DNA from: Clostridiales bacterium oral taxon 876 str. F0540
Lineage (GTDB): Bacteria > Bacillota > Clostridia > Clostridiales > Clostridiaceae
Length of the DNA: 64,000 bases
Reading direction: 5' to 3'
Assembly: GCA_000466585.1 (NCBI GenBank)
Contig: KE993473.1
Location: 126,402 to 190,401 of the forward strand
In this document: positions 16,229 to 24,826 of the stretch, in pieces
How the letters are laid out: each line of letters begins with the position of its first letter
How positions within the stretch are numbered: position 1 is the first letter of the stretch
The notes under the pieces: model-generated
Told to the model about the DNA's origin: nothing
What the model saw: the letters and a program-made list of their open reading frames with translations, nothing else
Databases searched by the model: none
Position numbers and translations under genes: made by a program

Positions 16229-17308
16229 TCAGTTTTCCATCATCTTATGAAGCTTCTCTACATCTATGGGATAGCCTATTTCTCTTACTGTATCCATCAT
16301 AGCTTGTATATTTTCAAGGGGAGTCTCCACAGGCAGACTGCAGCCTGACATAATTGTATAACCTTTATGGTTGTCATATCCATCTATAACACATTGTATT
16401 ACAGAATTTCTTACCTCTTTGAAGGTACCTGCATACATAACATTCGATGGGTCTACATTACCTAAAATCTTCATTTTATCCCCTATAGTTTCCTTGCAGG
16501 CTTTAAGACTCACTACATTATCCATGCTGAAGCCTGAAACACCAATAGAAGCCATCTCACCGATATCAGGCCATATCTTTTCTGTCTTTCCGCATATGTG
16601 AAGTACTGTAGCCTTACCTTTTGATTTTATGAATTCTACCAGCCTTCTTAAGTAAGGTGCACAGAATATCCTAAAGTGCTTTGGATTTATTATTGTGCAA
16701 GAGGCTAGTGGTTCTGATATAGTTGGAGTTAATCCTAAATCTATTGCTACCTTGGCATACTCTATACATGTCTGCAGTGAAAGTTCGCACAGCTTGTGTA
16801 CAGCTTCAGGATCTTTAAATAAAAGCTTTGTCATCTTTTCTACACCTACAAGAAAGAAGGCATTTGAAAATGGTCCTACTATTCCTGCTGAGCAGGGAAC
16901 TTCCTGTCCTATTTCATCAATCAGATACTTCATCGCATCAATAAATACGGGAAGTCTGCCATCCTTATAAGGATTAGCTACCCTAAGTTTGTCTATATCC
17001 TTTACATCATCTATTGCAGGCTTTAAAAGGTCTGCGGTATTGTCCTCAGGTAAAATAAGCTCTGAGCCCATTGCTTCTGCCCAAACATATAAATCCGTAA
17101 ATACTCTAACTCCGTCCATTCCAAATCTTTTGTAAGCAGAAATCTGGGCATCTGCTATAGCCTTGCCGCTAATATTAAAATCAGAAATTTTGCAGCCATG
17201 AATACGGGCAACCCCGTTTGCAATGTTAGGGTTACAAGGCAGCCTATCAATTGACTGACCCTTTCCTAGTGCTATAGCTCTTTCCATTGGAGTCATTTGA
17301 TCCTTCAT
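16229..17308 (-). CDS. UroD/MtaA-like corrinoid methyltransferase
   Basis: 359 aa paralog with N-terminal MTPMERAIALGKGQSIDRLPC, HICGKTEKIWPD carrying the His-x-Cys zinc ligands and MSGCSLPVETP carrying the third ligand. It is most like the 23419-24480 protein (both have RFGMDG/RFKYDS and LAEAMGAEL/WAEAMGSEL segments). It lies 4 nt after the corrinoid protein gene, suggesting that the two act as a pair. Whether it is the substrate-specific or the folate-side enzyme cannot be told from sequence. Confidence 0.9.
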   Translation of the reverse strand: MKDQMTPMERAIALGKGQSIDRLPCNPNIANGVARIHGCKISDFNISGKAIADAQISAYKRFGMDGVRVFTDLYVWAEAMGSELILPEDNTADLLKPAIDDVKDIDKLRVANPYKDGRLPVFIDAMKYLIDEIGQEVPCSAGIVGPFSNAFFLVGVEKMTKLLFKDPEAVHKLCELSLQTCIEYAKVAIDLGLTPTISEPLASCTIINPKHFRIFCAPYLRRLVEFIKSKGKATVLHICGKTEKIWPDIGEMASIGVSGFSMDNVVSLKACKETIGDKMKILGNVDPSNVMYAGTFKEVRNSVIQCVIDGYDNHKGYTIMSGCSLPVETPLENIQAMMDTVREIGYPIDVEKLHKMMEN

Positions 17309-17312
17309 TACA

Positions 17313-17966
17313 CTACGCCCCCTGAACTAAAGTTTTTGCACGTTTAGCAGCCTTTGAAGCATCTGTCGTATAAATATCTGCACCTATTTTATCAGCAAAG
17401 CTTTGTGATATAGGACCTCCGCCTATCATAACTTTTATCTTGTCTCTTAATTTTTCTTCTTCAAGTATCCTTATTACCTCTGCCATTCCATCCATAGTAG
17501 TTGTCATAAGAGTTGATAAGGCAATTATGTCCGCACCTATTTCTTTTGCTTTTTCTACAAAAGCTGCAGGTGGTACATCTCTTCCTAAATCTACTACTTC
17601 AAAGCCCTCTGTTTCCATCATAATCTTAACAAGATTTTTCCCGATATCATGCGTATCTCCTTGAACTACTCCTATAACAACCTTATGTTTACCTTCAGTT
17701 TCGGACTTTCCAAGGTGTGGTTTTAAAACCTCAATACCTGAGTACATTGCATCTGAGCACATTAAAAGCTCAGGAATGTAGTATTCACCCTCTTCATAAA
17801 GCTGTCCGGCTCTATTCATTCCATCAGACAGCCCCTTTTCAATCCCCTCATAAGCGCTAATTTCTTTTTCAATGCACAACTTAGATAGTTCAACGGTTTT
17901 TTCCTCATCCATATCCACTACTGAATCAGATAATTCCCTTAAAAGATTTTCCTTTACATCACTCAT
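17313..17966 (-). CDS. Methyltransferase corrinoid protein (MtaC/MtbC-like)
   Basis: 217 aa two-domain cobalamin carrier. The N-terminal helical cap (about 1-85) is followed by a Rossmann-like B12 domain with the base-off motif DTHDIGKN (His is the lower cobalt ligand), then VVDLGRDVPPAAFVEKA, ALSTLMTTTM and MIGGGPISQSFAD around the nucleotide tail pocket. Length is usual. It is the only corrinoid protein in the cluster, so all four UroD-type methyltransferases probably share it. Confidence 0.95.
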   Translation of the reverse strand: MSDVKENLLRELSDSVVDMDEEKTVELSKLCIEKEISAYEGIEKGLSDGMNRAGQLYEEGEYYIPELLMCSDAMYSGIEVLKPHLGKSETEGKHKVVIGVVQGDTHDIGKNLVKIMMETEGFEVVDLGRDVPPAAFVEKAKEIGADIIALSTLMTTTMDGMAEVIRILEEEKLRDKIKVMIGGGPISQSFADKIGADIYTTDASKAAKRAKTLVQGA

Positions 17967-17981
17967 TTTTTATCTCCCCTT

Positions 17982-18857
17982 CTATATTAATTCTATTTTC
18001 CAAACAACAGGTTTTTTCATTTTCAAAGTTGTCCTTTTTAAGCAGTTATGTCCGATAAGTTTAACATCCTTTCTTAACTCGGTAATTAACTTTAAAGCTT
18101 CACCATAGGTCATATCTTTATCTATCTCAATTGGAGTAGACTTTATAAATCCGGATTTGTTTAAAGAAGTAGAGGTAACCCCGCAAATATGCACAAATGC
18201 TTTTCCTAGCTTACTTTCTATTTGCTTTAACACCTCATAGCTGTATCTTCCGCTAAAATCCTTGTACATCTTTGGTCCGAGTATATCAATGTTTCCGGCA
18301 GAATCTCCATAAGATATTATCTTTGCTCCTCTTTTTAAACCTTCTTCTGCATACTGGACTATGCTCTTGCAGATAACTTCCATAAACGCTTCTACTGCCT
18401 CCCTGTCTTTCTTTACTGCCTTATAAAATAGTACCGGATCAATTAAGGAGGACATTATAGTAAAAGGTCCTTGAACATTTAATGCTACTTCTTCGCCTTC
18501 GCTGCTTAATTTTTCTACAGCTTTTAGCACTTCATTAATTCTTCCTGTTGAAAAATCAATTGGTTTAATATTTTTTAAATCCTCAATACTTTTATAAGCA
18601 TATTCTCCAACTCTAGGTCCTATTTTTTCATCTCCGAGCTTTATATCCGCTCCCAAAGCCTCAGCTTCTACAGTAAGACAGAATGGAACCCTTGAAATAG
18701 AATCCTTATGGTAGTTTTTTAAAGCCTTTGCTAGTATTGAAATCTTATCAGCTTTTGTATGTGCTTCAGGAAACGTAATGCCTGTTTCATTAGCAACACT
18801 CTCCGGTATTTCTTCAAATTTGTCTAATGTACATTTAAAATTAATCTGGTTTTCCAT
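17982..18857 (-). CDS. Short UroD-type methyltransferase paralog
   Basis: 291 aa paralog that begins about 35 residues later than its neighbour at 15184: the family entry segment with PxxR...DRPP is absent, and the match starts at FPEAHTKAD and VPFCLTVEAEALGAD. The zinc motif is HICGVTSTSL and the third ligand is probably the Cys in LIGHNCLKR, which differs from the SPACG/SGCS form of the others. The start at 18857 has its own context and no upstream in-frame extension is seen. It may be the partner that hands methyl to another acceptor, or a regulatory subunit; unproven. Confidence 0.85.
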   Translation of the reverse strand: MENQINFKCTLDKFEEIPESVANETGITFPEAHTKADKISILAKALKNYHKDSISRVPFCLTVEAEALGADIKLGDEKIGPRVGEYAYKSIEDLKNIKPIDFSTGRINEVLKAVEKLSSEGEEVALNVQGPFTIMSSLIDPVLFYKAVKKDREAVEAFMEVICKSIVQYAEEGLKRGAKIISYGDSAGNIDILGPKMYKDFSGRYSYEVLKQIESKLGKAFVHICGVTSTSLNKSGFIKSTPIEIDKDMTYGEALKLITELRKDVKLIGHNCLKRTTLKMKKPVVWKIELI

Positions 18858-18876
18858 TAATCTACCCCCGCAAATT

Positions 18877-19716
18877 TTAAAAAGAAAACTTTAAAATATA
18901 AATAAGCTCTCCAATAATGATGCTGGCCGCCTGCACAAGGAGCATTATTTTAAATGCTTTCTTTACAGATAACTCTTTAAAAATAATCAATATGCCAAAA
19001 CCGGTATTAGCACATAATCCTGCTACTAAAGGTCCAAGACCCACAGCACCTTTTATAAAGCCTTCTGCCAGAACCACAGAAGATAGACAGCTTGGAATCA
19101 TACCTATTAAGCTTGCATACACAGGCTGCAGATAGGAGTTCTTTCCTAAAAGCTTATAAAGTCCATCTTCTCCTATTTTCTCCATTCCAAGATTGATAAG
19201 AAATACTGTAATAATCAAGAATATAAAAATCTTCAAAGTAAACTTTATATTTCTAGTTATTATACTTTTTCCATCTTTACATTTGCTGCAATCACAGGAT
19301 ATATCATATAGCTTAAATCTATTTCTTTTTTCTTTTATAAAAGCATTAATCAAATATCCAAAGGTTATTCCTATTATTACTTTTAAAATTATAAGCTTAA
19401 GCATAAAAGGCAGCTTTTCAGGATGAGCTCCTATAATAATAAGTGCTTCATCTGAACTGGATATAAATACTGCTACAAGCATTCCTATGCTTATTAGGCC
19501 GCCGCTGTACAACTTGGCCATAGCTACCGGTATGCCGCATTGAGGTATCACACCAAGGACAGCTCCACCTATACAGTCGTATTTTGAAAGCTTTTCTATC
19601 AGGCGATTATCCTTATTTACCACATTCACTAGGTAATCTACAAGAATAAAGGCTATAAATAATATAGGAAGAATTTTTGATACATCTTTTATACTGTCTA
19701 TTAGTATATCTACCAC
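18877..19716 (-). CDS. 10TM permease of the ArsP_2 type (putative metal/organometal exporter)
   Basis: 279 aa integral membrane protein with 8-10 helices. It fits the putative 10TM heavy-metal exporter family (ArsP_2, also labelled putative manganese transporter): GVIPQCGIPVAMAKLYSGG, FISSSDEALIIIG, and the mirrored second half with IGMIPSCLSSVVLAEGFIKG. A cytoplasmic cysteine cluster, CDCSKCKDGK, lies at the domain junction. It begins with GTG at 19716, overlapping the CobW stop by 7 nt, so it is fully embedded in the corrinoid operon. Possible cargo: cobalt or another metal, or a methylated metalloid; not decidable from sequence. Confidence 0.75.
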   Translation of the reverse strand: MVDILIDSIKDVSKILPILFIAFILVDYLVNVVNKDNRLIEKLSKYDCIGGAVLGVIPQCGIPVAMAKLYSGGLISIGMLVAVFISSSDEALIIIGAHPEKLPFMLKLIILKVIIGITFGYLINAFIKEKRNRFKLYDISCDCSKCKDGKSIITRNIKFTLKIFIFLIITVFLINLGMEKIGEDGLYKLLGKNSYLQPVYASLIGMIPSCLSSVVLAEGFIKGAVGLGPLVAGLCANTGFGILIIFKELSVKKAFKIMLLVQAASIIIGELIYILKFSF

Positions 19717-20645
19717 TTAAAAAGCCCTCCAATCTTTGTCTGAAAAAGCTCTTTTATCTTTTGATCCTCTAAATTTTTTCCTATTATGCAAAGCTTGCCT
19801 GTAGAATCAAATTTGCTTTTATATATTTCAAAGTACCCGTTTGCATAACTGAATTCCAGTCCAAATCCTTTTCCCTTTAAAAATCCTTTTGCTCTTATAA
19901 CCATGCCAAATTCTGGCTCCTTTAGTCTGTTCAGTGTTTCAGCAAGAGACTCTTCATTAAATTTTTTTGAGGTTTTAATGGCCAATGCATCAAACTGATT
20001 ATCACTACAAGGCTTATATTCTGTATAAAACAAGTCATCAAAATCTATATTTAACTCTAAATCTAAGAGCGATTTTATTTCTTCCTGCGTCAGTTTACTC
20101 CAATTATCTGTTATTATCGGAGCCTTTAAATTTAGCTCTCTTAAAGATGCAATAATTCCATCTATTAGTCCTGAGTCTACCAGCTGACTTTTGCTGATCA
20201 TTAATGTTCCGGCATTTATTATTTGATCTTCAAAAAACTCACCAAATACATCTCTCTGCTCCAGATAGCTTATTCCGTCTATAACTGTAATAATAGAATT
20301 AATCTCACATATATTTTTAAACTGGGGAAGCTTTAAAACTTCTATTATTTCACTTAAAATACTTATACCTGTGGGTTCAATTACTACCCTTTCCGGTTTA
20401 TACTCACAAAGCACCTTTTCAAATAAGGTTACAAAGTCTTTTTTCATGATACAGCAGATACATCCACTGGTTATCTCGACAACATCGAAACCGTCTTTTT
20501 CAACTATATCTCCATCTATGCCTATATCTCCGAATTCATTTTCTATAAGCACAACCTTTTCATCCTTATAGGCAGTAAGAAGCTTCTTTATTAAAGTAGT
20601 TTTTCCTGCGCCTAAGAAGCCCGATACTATATCTACCTTTATCAT
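19710..20645 (-). CDS. CobW/G3E-family GTPase
   Basis: 311 aa P-loop GTPase: Walker A GFLGAGKTTL at residues ~9-18, switch ENEFGDIGIDG, the metal-binding GCICC motif, EPTG, and guanine specificity loop SKSQLVD. A CobW C-terminal domain follows. The family loads metals into enzymes (Ni, Zn, Co). Here it sits directly upstream of the ArsP_2-type permease and downstream of the activator, suggesting cobalt/corrinoid or zinc delivery to the methyltransferases. Confidence 0.9.
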   Translation of the reverse strand: MIKVDIVSGFLGAGKTTLIKKLLTAYKDEKVVLIENEFGDIGIDGDIVEKDGFDVVEITSGCICCIMKKDFVTLFEKVLCEYKPERVVIEPTGISILSEIIEVLKLPQFKNICEINSIITVIDGISYLEQRDVFGEFFEDQIINAGTLMISKSQLVDSGLIDGIIASLRELNLKAPIITDNWSKLTQEEIKSLLDLELNIDFDDLFYTEYKPCSDNQFDALAIKTSKKFNEESLAETLNRLKEPEFGMVIRAKGFLKGKGFGLEFSYANGYFEIYKSKFDSTGKLCIIGKNLEDQKIKELFQTKIGGLFKW

Positions 20646-20676
20646 ATTTTTCTCCCTTCAAAGAATCAGTACTTAA

Positions 20677-22221
20677 TTAAAAGCTTATTTCCTTTACAAA
20701 GTAATCCTGAAATTCCTGTTTTACAGAAAGCTCTACTACCTTCATATTTTCTTTGATTTTACTCATTTCGTTAAGCTTTTGTTCACTAATAAGAGCAAGC
20801 CTTGCTCCTTCAACAGATGAGTTTCCTACGAAATTAATTTTCCCTTTGAAGCCCTGTGGAATAAGTCCAATAGTCTTTATGCTTCCGGAATTTAAATGAT
20901 AGCCAAAGGCTCCTGCTATAACAGCCTCTTCTATAGACTCAATATTAATGTTTAATTCCTTTAAGAGCATAATAATTCCTGAGGCTATTGCTGCTTTTGC
21001 AAGCTGTATTTGTCTTATGTCATTTTGAGATATATAAATTCCATCGGTTATATAAAACTTTTTATCTACAAGTCTGAAGGCTAATTTTTCAGGAAGATTT
21101 TTATTAAATCTACCGCTTTTTAAAATTATATTTCTATTTACTAAACTTGCTGCAATATCTAGAAGCCCGCTTCCGCAAATACCTTTTGCCTCTTTATCCC
21201 CTATTGTTGTAAAGGCTATATTATATTCTTCATCTATGTTAAAGCTGTCAATTGCACCCGCTTCGGCTCTTAGGCCGCAGGAGATATTCATGCCCTCGAG
21301 GGCAGGTCCTGCTGCTGTAGAAGAAGCAGCCATCTTTCCATCCTTGATTACAACTATTTCACCATTTGTACCGATATCGATAAATAATGAAGGTTTTATT
21401 TTGTTCTGAAAATCAACAGCCACTATTCCGGATAAAATATCAGAACCTACATAGGCCGAGGCAGAGGGCAGAAGCGTTATCGTCCCTTCGTTCCTTATAT
21501 CAATCCCAAGTTCCTCAGCTTTAAAATCCTTTTTATCTAAAAAGACAGCTTTATAGGGAGCCTTTGCAATACTCTCAGGGCTTACCCCTAAAAACAAATG
21601 AAGCATTGTAGTGTTTGCCGAGATTACAACTTTATAGATATCTTTCAGGTTGTAGTCTTTATGAGCAGCTTTTTTAAGCATATTGCTTATCTTATCTCTT
21701 ATACATTTGCTCAAGGTCTCTAAACCTTTTTCTTCCTTTATGGCATAAGTTATTCTTGATAAAACATCCCCGCCATACTCTGTTTGCGGATTTAAATCAG
21801 ATATCCTGTCCAAAACCCTGCCATTTTCTAAATCAACAAGGTAAACAGAAATACCCGTCGTTCCTATATCTACAGCTGCTCCTAATGCTCCCTTTTCAGC
21901 ACAGTCAGCTTTTACTTCAATTGAATACCCTCTATTTACTGTTTTTAAGTTTTTTCCTGCACTAATAAGCTTAATCTCAACGTCTCCTAAAACATTAGCC
22001 ATACATGCAAGCCTTGTATCAGGCTCTTTTGTATGCTTTTCTTCTTCCGCTGATTTTGAAGAAAGCTTTCCATAAGCTTTAACCTTACACTTGCCGCATA
22101 TACCTGTGCAGCTGCAGGGAGTTTCAACCTTTAAACCGGCCTTTCTAATACAATCTATAAGCCTTGTTCCCTCTACAGCTTCAACAATAATATTCTCATC
22201 TATAAACCTGACTTCTGCCAT
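20677..22221 (-). CDS. Reductive activator of corrinoid protein (RACo-like; 2Fe-2S plus ASKHA ATPase, DUF4445)
   Basis: 514 aa protein. The N-terminal [2Fe-2S] ferredoxin domain (1-90) has cysteines in CSCTGICGKCK and a late Cys in RLACMA. The rest is an ASKHA-fold ATPase: AVDIGTTGISVYLVD, FIDIGTNGEIVV, GICGSGLLD, VIAGAFGYHL. Such proteins restore Co(I) in accidentally oxidised corrinoid proteins using ATP. Its presence with one corrinoid protein shows that the cluster runs a Co(I)/methyl-Co(III) cycle. It is shorter than many family members because the linker is brief. It might also activate the double-cubane reductase upstream, which has no BadF-type activase nearby (inference). Confidence 0.92.
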   Translation of the reverse strand: MAEVRFIDENIIVEAVEGTRLIDCIRKAGLKVETPCSCTGICGKCKVKAYGKLSSKSAEEEKHTKEPDTRLACMANVLGDVEIKLISAGKNLKTVNRGYSIEVKADCAEKGALGAAVDIGTTGISVYLVDLENGRVLDRISDLNPQTEYGGDVLSRITYAIKEEKGLETLSKCIRDKISNMLKKAAHKDYNLKDIYKVVISANTTMLHLFLGVSPESIAKAPYKAVFLDKKDFKAEELGIDIRNEGTITLLPSASAYVGSDILSGIVAVDFQNKIKPSLFIDIGTNGEIVVIKDGKMAASSTAAGPALEGMNISCGLRAEAGAIDSFNIDEEYNIAFTTIGDKEAKGICGSGLLDIAASLVNRNIILKSGRFNKNLPEKLAFRLVDKKFYITDGIYISQNDIRQIQLAKAAIASGIIMLLKELNINIESIEEAVIAGAFGYHLNSGSIKTIGLIPQGFKGKINFVGNSSVEGARLALISEQKLNEMSKIKENMKVVELSVKQEFQDYFVKEISF

Positions 22222-22249
22222 AAAATCACTTCCTCTGCCAGCCGTCTTT

Positions 22250-23398
22250 TTAAAGCATCTCTATAAAGGCAGCAATTCTGGTACTTAATTGCCCAACATC
22301 TGTCTGTGAATAATCAGTTTCAATATTCATATATGGAATTTGTTTTTCCTCATTTACAAATCTTCTAATCTTATAGGATTCAACAGCAAAGGTATGACAG
22401 GCTTGCAGAATGACATCTATAACTCCATCTACCTTGTAGTCATCTATAAGCTCAGAAAGAAGATTTATCCTGTTATCATTTGGACTCATGCAGGAACAGC
22501 CTATATTTAAATATTTTTCTGCGATTGCATCTATAGGATTTTTGTCTTCCTCAACCAGCCTGCTGATTTCCTTTATACCTGAGCAATTTTCGTAGCAAAC
22601 AACCACACCGCCGTTTTCTTCTATGGCTCTTATTACCTTTTCTGTAGCGTCTCCCATAGGACAGCCTGTTATTAGTATTCTCTTAGCATCCTTAGAAACT
22701 TTTCTCTTTCCTTCTTCATATTCTCTTTTAGCTTTATCTACTAAATCCCTTAAGTCTTTTATTTCCGCTTCCTTATCCCACTTAAAGGACGCTCCACTCA
22801 ATACCTTGTACATTTCAAATCCTGTTATAGGCGGCGGACACATTTTACCCAGCTCATAAAATTCTTTTAGAGCCAGTCTTTCTCTATTTCGAAGCCTAAT
22901 AGATTCCATAAGCTTTTCTTCAGTTATTTCTACATTGAATTCCTTCTCCAGCTTCTCTTTTAGACTAATTATTTCATTTCTCCAAAGTCTGTAGGCATCT
23001 TCTCCCTTATTTGTCTGAGGAAGCTGCATAACATGTACATTTTTTATTTCACCCAAAAATTCGTACATTTTCTTTTTTCCGTCACAAGTTGTTTCTCCAA
23101 CAATCATATCTGAAAAATAAAAGTAAGGGCACTTATCTGTGATGGCAAAGCCGTAGCTGGACTTTATTAAAGGGCAAAGATTTCTAGGAAGGTACTGTTC
23201 TGCCTCTGAAATGGGCTCATCACTTTTTGCACAAAGAGAAACAGGTGCTGCACCTGAAGCATGTATAACCTCCCAAGGAGTAAAAGTACAAAAGGTACCA
23301 ACAACCTTTTTTCCCTCATCCTTTAAATTCTTAATTGTTATAAATCCGTTTTTTCTGGATTCGCTGAAATCATCAAATATCTCAGGTAAATTATTCAT
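22250..23398 (-). CDS. Double-cubane-cluster reductase / 2-hydroxyacyl-CoA dehydratase-like protein
   Basis: 382 aa protein of the HgdB/FldC superfamily. Cysteine sites expected to bind Fe-S: GTFCTFTPWEVIHASG, PRNLCPLIKSS, GETTCDGKKKMYE, ITGCPMGD and NIGCSCMSP. The single-chain layout fits double-cubane-cluster proteins (DCCP), ATP-dependent low-potential reductases of unknown natural substrate. Dehydratases need two subunits, and only one is here. It is the second gene of the corrinoid operon, between a methyltransferase and the activator, so it may make low-potential electrons for corrinoid reduction or reduce the methylated substrate. Confidence 0.85.
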   Translation of the reverse strand: MNNLPEIFDDFSESRKNGFITIKNLKDEGKKVVGTFCTFTPWEVIHASGAAPVSLCAKSDEPISEAEQYLPRNLCPLIKSSYGFAITDKCPYFYFSDMIVGETTCDGKKKMYEFLGEIKNVHVMQLPQTNKGEDAYRLWRNEIISLKEKLEKEFNVEITEEKLMESIRLRNRERLALKEFYELGKMCPPPITGFEMYKVLSGASFKWDKEAEIKDLRDLVDKAKREYEEGKRKVSKDAKRILITGCPMGDATEKVIRAIEENGGVVVCYENCSGIKEISRLVEEDKNPIDAIAEKYLNIGCSCMSPNDNRINLLSELIDDYKVDGVIDVILQACHTFAVESYKIRRFVNEEKQIPYMNIETDYSQTDVGQLSTRIAAFIEML

Positions 23399-23418
23399 AT
23401 ATAATACTCCCTCATATC

Positions 23419-24480
23419 TTAATTATTTTCTTTATATTCATACAGCCCGTAGCTTCTTGCTACATCCATCATAGCCTGGACATATTCAAAAGGTGCTTTA
23501 GGTGATATATCGCAGCCAGTTGATAAAATATATAGGCCCTTATAGTCTCTCATAAGATCAATATATCGTTTACAAACCTCCTGGATTTTCTCTACAGGTC
23601 CATGCAGCATCTCATCTGTTGTATCAACATTTCCAACAATAGCTGCCCTTCCCGCCACAACATCCTTAACCACCTTTAAATCTACTTTATCAACACTTAT
23701 AGTATCCGCACCTGTTTCAACCATAAGCTCCAAAATTTTTTCTGATTTTCCGCATATATGAAGCGCGGCCCCACTATTAAAGCTATGAATATAGTCAACC
23801 AGCTCCTTAATATATGGAAAGGCAAATTGCTTAAACATTTTAGGACTTATTACGCTTGCAGAAGCTATAGGGTCTGCAATGGCACCTATATCAGCTCCAT
23901 GCGCAACTATAGTTTTTATGTGTCTTTTTATATTATCCGTTGACTTTCTCAAAAGTTCATGACAAAGCTCCGGATCTGCATACATATCTCTTGCAAAAGC
24001 TTCTGTACCTCTTAAAGTTGCAGCTGTAGTAACAGGTCCTGATACTGATATTGAAATAGGTACTTCATGTCCTATCTCCTCGTTGACAATTTTAAATGCT
24101 TTATAGAAAACCCACAGCTTTCCATCCTTTTCAGGATCTATGTCCTTAACCTTGCTTAAGTCTTCTCTTGACTTAACTAATGGTTCAATGCAGTTAGCAG
24201 CATCATCTTCCGGATAATCAAGCTCAGCTCCCATAGCTTCTGCAAGTACTGAACAATTTGTACTTAGACCTACTGAATCATACTTGAACCTTTTATAAGC
24301 AGCTATATGTGATTGGGCCATAACTTCAGGATCAAGCTGGAACTCTTTTATGGTTTTACCTACTAAGTATGCCGCGCTTATTGCTACCATAGGCAGACAT
24401 ATTATCCTATCCATCGGTTTGCCTTCTGAAAATGCCTTAGACCTCTCTCTAGGAGTTAGTATATCTTCTCTTATATCCAT
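23419..24480 (-). CDS. UroD/MtaA-like corrinoid methyltransferase (first gene of cluster)
   Basis: 353 aa family member with N-terminal LTPRERSKAFSEGKPMDRI, LAEAMGAELDYPEDDAAN, zinc site HICGKSEKI and STGCDISPKAPFE. Full length for the family. It opens the minus-strand cluster after a long palindromic leader (24513-24610). The downstream genes follow with short gaps of 1-31 nt or overlap, supporting one transcript to 15184. Confidence 0.9.
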   Translation of the reverse strand: MDIREDILTPRERSKAFSEGKPMDRIICLPMVAISAAYLVGKTIKEFQLDPEVMAQSHIAAYKRFKYDSVGLSTNCSVLAEAMGAELDYPEDDAANCIEPLVKSREDLSKVKDIDPEKDGKLWVFYKAFKIVNEEIGHEVPISISVSGPVTTAATLRGTEAFARDMYADPELCHELLRKSTDNIKRHIKTIVAHGADIGAIADPIASASVISPKMFKQFAFPYIKELVDYIHSFNSGAALHICGKSEKILELMVETGADTISVDKVDLKVVKDVVAGRAAIVGNVDTTDEMLHGPVEKIQEVCKRYIDLMRDYKGLYILSTGCDISPKAPFEYVQAMMDVARSYGLYEYKENN

Positions 24481-24512
24481 CTTCTTTCCTCACTATATGC
24501 ACAATTATTTAT

Positions 24513-24610
24513 AGACAAGCAATAATTAAACTTAATTTATACAGTGGGAAAATAGCGAAGCTTCACCGCTTTTTTACTCTGCATAAATTTATAGTTGAAG
24601 TTGCTTGTCT
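24513..24610. repeat. 98-bp nested palindrome (possible MITE-like element or leader hairpin)
   Basis: AGACAAGCAA (24513-24522) pairs with TTGCTTGTCT (24601-24610). Inside, CTTAATTTATACAG mirrors CTGCATAAATTTATAG and AGCG pairs with CGCT around the loop. The whole lies 33 nt before the first methyltransferase gene and would form a long hairpin in its leader. A second, related palindrome is at 24831-24923, with 18 of 22 positions matching along the left arm. I see no ORF in it. Confidence 0.6.
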
Positions 24611-24716
24611 TTATATGACTTTATTACTCAACTAAATTGTAGATGGGCATGAAAACTTGAGCAACAACTATTGATATTTTTAATACTTGAATATCTGACT
24701 ATTTGTATTTTTAGTA

Positions 24717-24745
24717 TTTACAATTAAAACAGCTCATGGTAAAAT
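24717..24745 (+). promoter_or_regulatory. Promoter of the MFS gene and its riboswitch leader
   Basis: TTTACA (24717-24722), a 17-bp spacer and TAAAAT (24740-24745) put transcription start at about 24752, exactly at the first paired base of the aptamer. Confidence 0.6.
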
Positions 24746-24752
24746 ATAACAA

Positions 24753-24826
24753 AGTGAGTGTGCCTAGTTTTATCAAGCGGTACAGGGGCTTATCCTACAC
24801 GCAGAGTTAAACCCTGCGGAGTCACT
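24753..24826 (+). promoter_or_regulatory. Riboswitch aptamer, best fit guanidine-IV (mepA motif)
   Basis: The leader folds as AGTGA/TCACT closing helix, GTGT...ACAC with internal GCC/GGT and AGG/CCT pairs, and a second hairpin CGCAG/CTGCG. The unpaired strings UAUCAAG, GGUACAGG and CCUAC match my memory of the mepA/guanidine-IV consensus, a class found before multidrug-type exporters in clostridia. The 3' hairpin strand (ACCCTGCGGAGTCAC) is also half of a terminator, so binding would prevent termination (ON switch). Class naming rests on recall of the consensus, not a covariance search. Confidence 0.6.

Noticed and set aside
15983..16348. 121-codon frame antisense to two methyltransferase genes
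   Set aside because: Spans the junction of two well-supported genes on the other strand; no start signal.
15184..24480. UroD genes as heme biosynthesis enzymes
   Set aside because: His-x-Cys plus late Cys zinc ligands and the corrinoid neighbours fit methyltransferases; no hem genes are near.
24481..24660. Cobalamin riboswitch before the corrinoid cluster
   Set aside because: I looked for the B12-box and GCCACTG-type core and found neither; only the long palindrome is present.
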